A stretch of 40,035 bases of DNA from Myxococcales bacterium (GTDB taxonomy: Bacteria > Myxococcota_A > Polyangia > Fen-1088), in the NCBI GenBank assembly GCA_003158735.1, contig PMLB01000244.1, positions 31,921 through 71,955 of the forward strand. Reading direction: 5' to 3'. A model generated the notes under the pieces. That model saw nothing but the letters and a program-made list of their open reading frames with translations. It was not told the origin of the DNA and made no database searches. Positions 16,034 to 23,472 of this stretch are shown here, piece by piece; the first letter of the stretch is position 1, and each line of letters begins with the position of its first letter. A program made the translations under genes and the position numbers.

Positions 16034-17557
16034 ATGACCAAAACACGCTGCTTCTCGCTGTTTTCATTTCTGGCTATTGCCGGCCTGATGGCCTGCGGTG
16101 CAAATACCGGAATACCCCAGGGGGGCACTGGAGGCACCACGTATGCGGGAGGAACCCAGCAGGGCAACGGCGGCACAACCGCTGTCGGGGGATCGACAGT
16201 CACAGGTGGCACGTCGGAGACCGGTGGGGTCTCTGACAACGGCGGCGCGACCGACAACGGCGGTGCAACCGACAACGGCGGTGCAACCGACAACGGCGGC
16301 GCAACCGACAACGGCGGCGCAACTGACCTGGGCGGAATCACAGACCTGGGCGGGACTTCTGCGGTCGCTGGGAAAACTTCGGCCGGAGGTGCCGCGGGCG
16401 CGAAAGGTGGTTCACTAGCACCGGGCGGCAAGACCGCGTCTGGAGGTACCAGCGGATCGACCGGCGGAACCACGGGGGACGCGGCCGGCGCGGCCGGGGC
16501 GCCTCCTCCAGGCAGTATCCCGACGGGATATCCAGCAGCTACTCCGGATAACTACGCCAAGTGCACGAAGGTGGCGATAGGTACAAGCAATGCGTGCGCC
16601 GGCCAGCCCAGCGGGAATATCTGCATTGAATGCCTCTTCGGTGGGACCGACTACAACCCCTCTGAGACTACTCCCACGGCAGCCGCCACCAGCGCGGCGG
16701 GGAACTATCTCGTGACCGTGCAACTGGGCGCTGGTGACACAGTTGTCACTGCGGAATCGAGCCGAGGTCTGTTGCCGTCCGTAACCACCGCGGCTACCTA
16801 TGCGTTCGTGGTCAACGTGCGTGCGATGGAAGGGCAACCACAACATGCCGGCGGGCCGGGCGGATACCCAGGTCTGGATCTGTTTTTCTCCGGCAAGAAC
16901 CCACAGGTTACCGGCATCGGATACGCTTTGGCGACCACAGCGACACAGCCGATCATGGTCTACATCGCCAGCGACTCCACGACTTGCGACCAGACCGGTG
17001 GCGCCTACGGCGGCTGGGGGCAAATGCTGCCTGAGTACTTCGGGCCTCCGGTTGGAATCGCCAACTACGCCAACAGCGGGGCCAGCTCTTCCAGCTTCTA
17101 CGGATCCTCCAGTTTCTGGGGCGCCATCAAGGCACACTGGACGAAGGGCGACTGGGCGATCATCCAATTTGGTCACAACGACAAGGGCGTGGCAGACAGC
17201 GCGGTCCAGGCCAACCTGACCAAGTACGTGAACGACGCAAAGGCTGCGGGCGTCAACGCGATTCTGGTCTCGCCTCCCGCTCGGGCCACCAGTTTCCCAA
17301 TCGGCGATCAATCCAGCCTGCATGCAGCGTCGGCAAAGGCAGCCGCAGCGGCCGGGGGCGTTCCCTTCATCGACCTCACCGCCCTTTCGACTGCTTGGTA
17401 CAACACTCTTGGCTCCAAGGCTGCCGAGCTGACGTTCCACGCGAATGGGTCCGACCAAACCCACACCAACCTCCCGGGCGGTGAGAAGCTGGCTGGCCTC
17501 GTCGTCGCCGACATGAAGGCCCAGAACATCGAACTGGCCAAGTACCTGAGGCAGTAG
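16034..17557 (+). CDS. Rhamnogalacturonan-acetylesterase-like (GDSL/CE12) lipoprotein, copy C
   Basis: The product has 507 residues from the ATG at 16034, which follows GAGGA. The lipobox GLMAC ends the signal peptide. The linker is shorter than in copies A and B and contains five tandem DNGGAT units. The beta-rich module and SGNH hydrolase match copy B closely, with Ser315 in ASDSTTCDQ, GHND, and the Asp474/His477 pair in DQTH. The mutual similarity of B and C is higher than either has to A, which suggests two duplications. The likely role is deacetylation of pectic rhamnogalacturonan outside the cell. A hairpin at 17571-17588 just after the stop may end the transcript. Confidence 0.83.
   Translation: MTKTRCFSLFSFLAIAGLMACGANTGIPQGGTGGTTYAGGTQQGNGGTTAVGGSTVTGGTSETGGVSDNGGATDNGGATDNGGATDNGGATDNGGATDLGGITDLGGTSAVAGKTSAGGAAGAKGGSLAPGGKTASGGTSGSTGGTTGDAAGAAGAPPPGSIPTGYPAATPDNYAKCTKVAIGTSNACAGQPSGNICIECLFGGTDYNPSETTPTAAATSAAGNYLVTVQLGAGDTVVTAESSRGLLPSVTTAATYAFVVNVRAMEGQPQHAGGPGGYPGLDLFFSGKNPQVTGIGYALATTATQPIMVYIASDSTTCDQTGGAYGGWGQMLPEYFGPPVGIANYANSGASSSSFYGSSSFWGAIKAHWTKGDWAIIQFGHNDKGVADSAVQANLTKYVNDAKAAGVNAILVSPPARATSFPIGDQSSLHAASAKAAAAAGGVPFIDLTALSTAWYNTLGSKAAELTFHANGSDQTHTNLPGGEKLAGLVVADMKAQNIELAKYLRQ
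16235..16324 (+). repeat. Five 18-bp tandem repeats in the linker of copy C
   Basis: Five in-frame units encode DNGGAT with only silent changes at some third positions. The unit length is a multiple of three, so gain or loss of units would change linker length without breaking the gene. Confidence 0.85.
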
Positions 17558-17570
17558 GCTGCACAACCGC

Positions 17571-17588
17571 GGGGGCCGACAGGCCCCT
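17571..17588. terminator. Terminator-like hairpin between convergent genes
   Basis: GGGGCC and GGCCCC flank a GACA loop, with a possible G-T extension. It lies between the convergent stops at 17557 and 17600. No T-run follows on either strand, so a bidirectional intrinsic terminator is plausible but unproven. Confidence 0.4.
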
Positions 17589-17599
17589 GCGCTGCCCAG

Positions 17600-18892
17600 C
17601 TACAACGTTCTGCGGTCAATCACGCGCTTGGCCTTGCCCTCGCTCACCGGCAGGCTGGCGGGCGGCAGCAGTTTGACCTTTGGCTTGGTCAAGATCTCTG
17701 AGCGCAGATGGGCCGCGATCTCGCCTTCCAAAGCAACCCTCTGCTCCTCGCCCATGTCCGATTCACCATGGGCCAGTTCGGCCTGCACGGTCATGTCGTC
17801 GCGGCCCTCAAGCAGGATCAGATAGTTACGACCCACCTGCGGAATGGCCATGAGCACGCGCTCGATCTGCTGCGGGTACACGTTGACCCCGCGCACAATC
17901 AGCATGTCGTCGGCGCGACCTGTGATGCGCGCCAGACGGCGGTGGGTACGGCCGCACGCACAGGCGCCCGGCACGACTGACGTGATATCGCGCGTGCGGT
18001 AGCGCACAAGCGGCATGGCCTCGCGGCACAGGGTGGTCAACACCAACTCCCCCGGCTCGCCGTCGGGTAGCGGCTCGTCCGTCTTGGGATCGATGACTTC
18101 GAGGATGAAGTGGTCTTCCCAAAGGTGCATGCCGGCCCGCTGCACGCACTCGAAGGCCACGCCCGGGCCGTTCATCTCTGACAGCCCATACGAGTTGAAA
18201 ACCTCCGCGCCCAAACCCTGCTCGATCTTGTCGCGCGTCTCGATGCTGTACGGCTCGGCGCCCACAAAGGCCCGGCGCAACTTGAGTGACTGGCGCGCAT
18301 CCGGGCCTTTCCCGTCGAGGAAATCCGCGAAGTACAGCGCAAAGCTGGGCGTCAGATGCACCGTGGTGGTACCGAAGTCCTGCATGAGCTGGAGCTGCTT
18401 CTCGGAATTGCCCGGGCCGGCCGGGATCACCAGGCAGCCGATTCTCTCGGCCCCGTAGTGGGCCACCAGTGCCCCGGTGAACAGGCCGTAGGTCATCATG
18501 TTCTGAAAGACGTCGCGCGCCGTTACCCCGGTGGCCACGAAGCTGCGGGCGCACAACTCGGCCCCGTTGTCCACATCCCCCGGCGAGAAGAAGAGCGCCT
18601 TGGGACGGCCGGTCGTGCCGCTAGAGGTGTGCAGGCGCAGGGTCTGGTCCATCGGGACCGCCAGCAGGCCGGCCGGATAGGTGTCGCGCAGGTCGGCGCT
18701 GGTGGTGAAAGGCAGACGGCGCAAGTCGGCCAGCGACTTGATGCTGGCAGCCGTGATCCCGGCCCCGACGAAGCGCTCGCGGTAGAGCGGCACCCGTTCG
18801 TGCAGCCGCGCCACCAGCGCCTGAAGGCGACCGAGTTGCAACTGCTGCAAATCAGCGCGGGAAAGCGCCTCGATGCCACGATCGCGGAACAT
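17600..18892 (-). CDS. Phenylacetate-CoA ligase-like AMP-forming enzyme (PaaK family)
   Basis: The 430-residue protein is of normal PaaK length and lacks membrane segments. It has the adenylate-forming signature SSGTTGRPK at about 90-98. Other PaaK-type features are YGLSEMNGPGVAFEC, the VRYRTRD motif, and a C-terminal PaaK domain with GRADDMLIVRGVNVYPQQIE. The family activates phenylacetate or related aryl acids to CoA thioesters using ATP. Several archaeal and anaerobic homologues have other or unknown substrates, so the substrate is not settled. The ATG at 18892 begins 3 bp after the stop of the Trm112-like gene, so the pair is an operon. Nearby there is no ring-oxidation gene set that would confirm phenylacetate use. 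Confidence 0.85.
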   Translation of the reverse strand: MFRDRGIEALSRADLQQLQLGRLQALVARLHERVPLYRERFVGAGITAASIKSLADLRRLPFTTSADLRDTYPAGLLAVPMDQTLRLHTSSGTTGRPKALFFSPGDVDNGAELCARSFVATGVTARDVFQNMMTYGLFTGALVAHYGAERIGCLVIPAGPGNSEKQLQLMQDFGTTTVHLTPSFALYFADFLDGKGPDARQSLKLRRAFVGAEPYSIETRDKIEQGLGAEVFNSYGLSEMNGPGVAFECVQRAGMHLWEDHFILEVIDPKTDEPLPDGEPGELVLTTLCREAMPLVRYRTRDITSVVPGACACGRTHRRLARITGRADDMLIVRGVNVYPQQIERVLMAIPQVGRNYLILLEGRDDMTVQAELAHGESDMGEEQRVALEGEIAAHLRSEILTKPKVKLLPPASLPVSEGKAKRVIDRRTL

Positions 18893-18895
18893 CCG

Positions 18896-19069
18896 TTAGC
18901 CTTCGAGCGGCTGCGCTTCTTCGACGATGAAGTTGGGGATCTCGTCGACCACGGCGTAGACCAGGCGGCAGGCACGGCACACGAAGGCGCTTTCGTCGGG
19001 CGTCAGTTCCAGCGCCCCCCTGCATTTTGGGCAAGCCAGGATGTCGATCAGCTCGCGATTCAACGGCAT
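18896..19069 (-). CDS. Trm112/YcaR-like small zinc-ribbon protein
   Basis: The product has 57 residues from the ATG at 19069; a TTG at 19084 would add five. The pattern LIDILACPKCRGALEL then FVCRACRLVYAVVDEIPNFI gives two CxxC pairs and matches the bacterial Trm112-like family (UPF0434, YcaR). Such proteins are small zinc-binding partners or activators of methyltransferases in eukaryotes and archaea. The bacterial role is poorly defined. It lies 3 bp upstream of the PaaK-like gene and diverges from the membrane oxidoreductase gene with a 64-bp gap. It is complete, with the typical length. Confidence 0.85.
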   Translation of the reverse strand: MPLNRELIDILACPKCRGALELTPDESAFVCRACRLVYAVVDEIPNFIVEEAQPLEG

Positions 19070-19133
19070 GCCTTGCTTATACAACGAGGCGGCGCTGGTT
19101 TCTAACTCGTGCGGGCCGTGCTAGGAAATGCCC

Positions 19134-21221
19134 ATGCTGAAACAGATTCTTTTCGCCGTTCTGCTGACCGCGGCCATGGTGATGTTCGCCTGGACGCTTA
19201 GACGGTTCATCAAGATGCTTCTGGCCGGCCGCGCCGAGAGGCGCACCGACCGCATCGAGGCGCGCGTAGACTCGCTGCTCTATTTCTTCTTCGGGCAGCG
19301 CAAGGTGATCGAGTTCGTTGATATCCCAGCCAGCCGCTGGCCGCGCTTTTCCAACCTGATTGGCAGCCGGCACCACTTCATCATCTTCTGGGGTTTCCTC
19401 GTCATTTGCCTGGGCACCCTGGAAACCTTTGCGCAAGGGCTGTGGCCAGCGTTCTCCTGGCCTCTGGTCATGGGCGACACCCTCGCGGGCGTGCTGGACG
19501 CCGCGGTGGACAGCATGAACCTGATTGTGCTCGCGGTGATCGGCTTCGCGGTGTTCCGCCGCCTGTTCCTCAAGCCCCGCCTCATCCCCATGAGCCGTGA
19601 CGCAGCCGCAATTCTCTCCGCAATCGCGGCTCTCATGGTCACGCACTTCGCGATGCACGGTTTCCGCGCCGTGGCCGGCACGGTCGAACCCGGTTTCTTC
19701 CTTTCCGACGCGCTGGCTGGTGCCCTTTCTGGCAGCGTCTCTCCCGAAACCGCGGGTCTGGTGTCGGAAGCCAACTGGTGGGTCCACGTGGTGTTGCTGC
19801 TGGTTTTCCTCAACTATCTCGCCTACTCCAAGCACAGCCACATCCTGGCTGCCTTGCCCAACATCTACTTCCGCCAGCTCGGTCAGCGCGGCGTTCTGTC
19901 CAAGCTCAATCTGGAGGCCGACGACATGGCGCAAACCGGTGTGGTTTCGGAATGGAAGGACTTTACCTGGAAGTCGCTGCTTGACAGCTTCGCCTGCACC
20001 GAATGTGCGCGCTGCTCGAACTACTGCCCGGCCAACCGAACCGGCAAGCCCCTCTCGCCCATGCAGGTGGTGCACGACCTGCGCGACGACATGAAGTCGC
20101 GCTTGCCCGACCGCGGTCCGCTCGACGACATCATCGAACGCTTCCAGCATGGCAAGGCCGCCGCGGAAGAAGCACGCCAGCCGCGCGATTTGATCGGCGG
20201 CCGCACCAGCGAAGAGGTGCTGTGGTCGTGCACCACCTGCGGCGCTTGCCTGGAGGTGTGCCCGGTGTTCATCGATCAGCCAGGGAAGATCCTGGAGATG
20301 CGGCGCAATCTGGTGCTGCTGCAGGAAAAGGTGCCCGGCGATCTGGTGCGCACCTTTAAGAACCTGGAGCAAAACGGCAACCCCTGGGGCCTGGGCGCCG
20401 ACCGGCGCATGGACTGGGCGGAAGGCCACAATGTGCCCACGCTCGACGAGAAGCCGGATGCCGAATGGCTGTTCTGGGTGGGCTGCGCAGGCGCCTACGA
20501 CGACCGACTGAAGAAGCAGACCCTGGCTCTGGTGGATATCCTGCGCCAGGCAGGCGTCAGCTTTGCGGTGCTGGGCATGGAAGAAGGCTGCTGCGGCGAT
20601 TCCGCACGCCGAGCGGGCAACGAGCTGCTGTATCAGATGGAGGCGCAGCAGAACGTGGAGACGATGAACGCCAAGAAGGTGAAAAAGATCGTCACGCCCT
20701 GCCCGCACTGTCTGCATGTACTCAAGAATGAGTACCCGCAAATGGGCGGCAACTATGAAGTCCGTCATCACTCGCAACTGATTGCCGAACTGATCGAGCA
20801 GGGCAAGCTGGTGATCGAGCGCAGTGGCAACGGGGGCGGCAAGCTGACCTTTCACGATCCCTGCTACCTGGGCCGCTGGAACGGCGAGTACCAGGCGCCG
20901 CGCGCGGTGCTGGATCGCCTGGGCGGCGAGCGCGTGGAGCTAGGACGCACCCGCGAGCATGCCTTCTGTTGCGGCGCCGGCGGCGGTCGCATGTGGATGG
21001 ACGAGAAGACAGGAACGCGGGTCAACCACGATCGCACCGACGAGATCCTGGCCACTGGCGCCACCACCGTGGCCACCGCCTGCCCCTATTGCACGGTCAT
21101 GATCAAGGACGCGGTCGACGACCGCGACGCTGGCGAGCGCGTGCAGGTGAAAAACCTGTCCGAGCTGGTGGCCAAGGCCATGGTTCGCACCAACGCGCCT
21201 GGCGAGACTGCCGCGCACTAG
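19134..21221 (+). CDS. Membrane FeS/CCG-domain oxidoreductase (ETF:quinone-type, HdrDE-like)
   Basis: The product has 695 residues from the ATG at 19134, with AGGA 7 bases upstream; an ATG at 19128 is too close to that site. The N-terminal quarter has about five hydrophobic segments and resembles a NarI-like haem b domain. Two [4Fe-4S] ferredoxin motifs follow (CTECARCSNYCP and CTTCGACLEVCP). Then come two CCG domains of heterodisulfide-reductase type, the first with GCCGD and CPHC, the second with DPCYLGR, CCGAGGGRMW and CPYC. This layout is that of membrane oxidoreductases that move electrons from electron-transfer flavoprotein to menaquinone in acyl-CoA oxidation. No etfAB genes lie adjacent, so the partner is inferred. 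The flanking PaaK-like gene fits an acyl-CoA theme. Confidence 0.85.
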   Translation: MLKQILFAVLLTAAMVMFAWTLRRFIKMLLAGRAERRTDRIEARVDSLLYFFFGQRKVIEFVDIPASRWPRFSNLIGSRHHFIIFWGFLVICLGTLETFAQGLWPAFSWPLVMGDTLAGVLDAAVDSMNLIVLAVIGFAVFRRLFLKPRLIPMSRDAAAILSAIAALMVTHFAMHGFRAVAGTVEPGFFLSDALAGALSGSVSPETAGLVSEANWWVHVVLLLVFLNYLAYSKHSHILAALPNIYFRQLGQRGVLSKLNLEADDMAQTGVVSEWKDFTWKSLLDSFACTECARCSNYCPANRTGKPLSPMQVVHDLRDDMKSRLPDRGPLDDIIERFQHGKAAAEEARQPRDLIGGRTSEEVLWSCTTCGACLEVCPVFIDQPGKILEMRRNLVLLQEKVPGDLVRTFKNLEQNGNPWGLGADRRMDWAEGHNVPTLDEKPDAEWLFWVGCAGAYDDRLKKQTLALVDILRQAGVSFAVLGMEEGCCGDSARRAGNELLYQMEAQQNVETMNAKKVKKIVTPCPHCLHVLKNEYPQMGGNYEVRHHSQLIAELIEQGKLVIERSGNGGGKLTFHDPCYLGRWNGEYQAPRAVLDRLGGERVELGRTREHAFCCGAGGGRMWMDEKTGTRVNHDRTDEILATGATTVATACPYCTVMIKDAVDDRDAGERVQVKNLSELVAKAMVRTNAPGETAAH

Positions 21222-21508
21222 CGACAGCTTGTCGTGAAATTCGCGGCCGCCGGGCAAGCCGGACCAGCGCAGGTCGGCCAGCGTGCCCGTGAGCGGTAGC
21301 GACCAGCGGAAAGCGGCCTGCGTGGGCGGATCGCGTGAGCGCGGGCGTGCGCGGCCCGCGACACGCGGAGCGCTCATGCCTTCGCCCCGCGCCTTCTGCC
21401 TCCCGCGTACCCCACACGAACACGCTCACCCTCACGCCCACGCAAGCCGCCTCCCGCGAGCCGCGGCCCGGCCTCGTCGGCTACCCCGAATTCTCAGACG
21501 AGCCGTAG

Positions 21509-21811
21509 CTACTCCGTGCGCTTGACCTGGAACGGAATCGGTGCGCCCTGGGCTTCTGACCAGTCCTCGAGCACGCCCACCACCCGGGCCCCGAGTGGAC
21601 CGCGGCGCAGGTAAGCGAGAAACAGGTTCAGCTTCGGCTCCGCGCCCTCGGCCAGCACCTCGACCGTTCCGTCCAGGCAGTTGCGCACCCAGCCCGCGAG
21701 ACCCAGGCGCCGGGCTTGGTCAAAGGTGGTGGCGCGAAAGCCAACGCCCTGGACCGAACCACGCACCACAGCGTGCAAGCGGCGGTTCTTGGCAGGGGCA
21801 GTGTCGCTCAT
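21509..21811 (-). CDS. Acylphosphatase
   Basis: The 100-residue protein matches the small alpha/beta acylphosphatase fold. GSVQGVGFR contains the phosphate-binding loop with catalytic Arg26, and GWVRN contains the catalytic Asn44. The family hydrolyses carboxyl-phosphate bonds such as acyl phosphates in the cytoplasm; the physiological substrate is usually unknown. The start at 21811 gives a short N-terminal extension typical of the family. The gene is 12 bp downstream of a small unknown gene on the same strand and is probably co-transcribed. It converges on the FeS oxidoreductase gene across a 287-bp gap in which I see no gene or clear terminator. Confidence 0.93.
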   Translation of the reverse strand: MSDTAPAKNRRLHAVVRGSVQGVGFRATTFDQARRLGLAGWVRNCLDGTVEVLAEGAEPKLNLFLAYLRRGPLGARVVGVLEDWSEAQGAPIPFQVKRTE

Positions 21812-21823
21812 CGGGGACAGGAG

Positions 21824-22066
21824 TTACAGCGCCCCTTCCGTGACGGTGATCCCGACCAGGTTGTTGGGCACCAGCGGCAACTCGGCGAAGCGCGCCAGCA
21901 GCTGACCGGCCCCACCCTTCACCTCCACCTTGGCCAACACCACATACTCGACCGGCCCCGTGACGGGCGAGCAAGCCGTGACCGTTCCCACCACCTGCGC
22001 CCCGGTGTCGTAGGTGAAGGTCACCCGATGGCTCAGCATCTCCCTCAAGCTCTGGTTATTGGCCAT
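21824..22066 (-). CDS. Small protein of unknown function upstream of acylphosphatase
   Basis: The product has 80 residues from the ATG at 22066, which has a GGGAGA site about 9 bases upstream. I do not recognise a named family. It is rich in short beta-type stretches (RVTFTYDTGAQVVGTVTAC, YVVLAKVEV, GITVTEGAL) and looks like a small compact beta protein. There is no signal peptide, membrane segment or Cys cluster. Its tight spacing to the acylphosphatase gene and clean ribosome-binding site argue that it is real. The divergent gene at 22189 starts 122 bp away. Confidence 0.6.
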   Translation of the reverse strand: MANNQSLREMLSHRVTFTYDTGAQVVGTVTACSPVTGPVEYVVLAKVEVKGGAGQLLARFAELPLVPNNLVGITVTEGAL

Positions 22067-22188
22067 GGAGCGCAAATCTCCCAGGCTGGCCGCTCCCCGT
22101 CAACCCGGGTTACGCCCGATTTCCGCGTAATCTCTGCCATGGTACGCAGAACCCGCCCGAATCCCGCGACCGGTAGTAAGATAGCGTC

Positions 22189-23472
22189 GTGCCCCTCGGT
22201 TCCCGCGCAGGTTTCGCTGTTTGCGCCGCTGCTCTGGTCGGTTGCGCCGGCCATGAGCCACACCCACGCATCGACGCCGTCGACCCCGCACAAGCCTACA
22301 CCGATCGCGACCTTTGGCTGACCCTGACCGGCTCAGACTTCATCCCGTCGTTCCGCATCGACCCTGGGTCAGGCGCACGCGTGGCCACGATGGATGGCTT
22401 TTCCGGCCGCATCGGAAGCGAGCCGAATTGGCAATCGCTAACGGATTTCGGGTGGATTGGCCCTACGCAGATTTCGGTCGGCCTGGCCAAAGAGCATGCG
22501 GAGGATCTGCCCGTCGGTCCCTGCGATGTGGAGATCACAGATCCGCGCGGCCACACGGCCACTCTGAGCGCTGGCTTCCTCGCCCTCCCGCCGGAGCCGC
22601 CCCCGGTTGTGACCGTCACCAGCCCGATCTTCGGCCTGTCCTCCTACGTGCCGGGAGGAATCATTCACGCAGTCGTGAACGCCGCGACCCCGCCACCCGG
22701 ACACATGACAGCGTTGACGTGGAAATACACTGAACCCATGGCCAGAGACGGGACGCAACGCGATCCCGTGACAGCCGCGTGTCCGTTCCTGCCCGACGCT
22801 GCCTCCATCGACTGCGTCTTCGACGTGACCGTCAGCTCGAATTTGAACGCAGGTATGACGGTGAACCTGGATATCACGGCCGTCAACGACGCCCCGTCCA
22901 ACAACCGGACGGACAAGCCCTTCCCCATCGCCCTTACCCCGCGCCCCACGGTGTCCTCAGTCAAGCCGCAAGCCGGAGGCGTGGCCGGCGGAACCAATGT
23001 GGTCATCCAAGGATCGGGTTTTGAGGCTGGCAGTCGCGCCTATTTCGGAAACAGCCTGCTCATCCCCAATGGCGGCATCGTGGTCGCTCCCGAGATCATC
23101 AGCGGCTACGCCCCGGCCCACAGCGAAGGCTTCGTCGCGGTCACAGTGCAGTCCCGCCTCGGGTTCGCCTCCTGGGACCAAAAATTCGAATATCGACTTC
23201 GGCCGCAGATCTTATGGATCGATCCCGCCCTTGGCTTACAAGGCGAAAACACGCTCGTCCGGGTCAGGGGCGCCAACTTCACCAAAACGACGATCATCTA
23301 CCTGGGGCACGCCCTGGCGAATGCGGTTGCCCTGACCGGTGTAACCTCGGCCAGCGACACTGAGATCGACGGCGTAGTACCTCCTGGAAGCGGAAAAGCC
23401 ACGGTCTGGGCCTTCGACCCCGACAACGGCTGGACCAGCCTGCCCGACGGCTTTTCCTGGATTGAGCCATGA
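22189..23472 (+). CDS. IPT/TIG-domain lipoprotein, first gene of a four-gene envelope operon
   Basis: The product has 427 residues from a GTG at 22189, chosen because it directly precedes a lipoprotein signal ending in ALVGC (Cys19). The mature protein is a chain of Ig-like modules. Residues of about 25-135 and 250-425 look like IPT/TIG repeats (PTVSSVKPQAGGVAGGTNVVIQGSGF; PQILWIDPALGLQGENTLVRVRGANF). The middle part (VTSPIFGLSSYVPGGI) is another beta-sandwich. No catalytic site is seen. Such repeats usually bind proteins or glycans at the surface. The stop overlaps the ATG of the histidine kinase gene (ATGA). It is probably the extracytoplasmic component of the operon, an inference from gene order only. 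Confidence 0.8.
   Translation: MPLGSRAGFAVCAAALVGCAGHEPHPRIDAVDPAQAYTDRDLWLTLTGSDFIPSFRIDPGSGARVATMDGFSGRIGSEPNWQSLTDFGWIGPTQISVGLAKEHAEDLPVGPCDVEITDPRGHTATLSAGFLALPPEPPPVVTVTSPIFGLSSYVPGGIIHAVVNAATPPPGHMTALTWKYTEPMARDGTQRDPVTAACPFLPDAASIDCVFDVTVSSNLNAGMTVNLDITAVNDAPSNNRTDKPFPIALTPRPTVSSVKPQAGGVAGGTNVVIQGSGFEAGSRAYFGNSLLIPNGGIVVAPEIISGYAPAHSEGFVAVTVQSRLGFASWDQKFEYRLRPQILWIDPALGLQGENTLVRVRGANFTKTTIIYLGHALANAVALTGVTSASDTEIDGVVPPGSGKATVWAFDPDNGWTSLPDGFSWIEP

Noticed and set aside
16235-16324. 18-bp repeats considered as a CRISPR-like array
   Set aside because: The units are contiguous with no spacers and lie in frame inside a lipoprotein linker; no cas genes are present.
19077-20855. 592-codon open frame on the minus strand
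   Set aside because: It is fully antisense to the FeS/CCG oxidoreductase, which has clear motifs; the product is His/Gln/Ala-rich without domains.
21222-21508. Possible small genes in the gap between the FeS oxidoreductase and acylphosphatase
   Set aside because: Short frames exist on both strands but are Arg/Pro/His-rich, lack ribosome-binding sites and run into neighbouring genes antisense.
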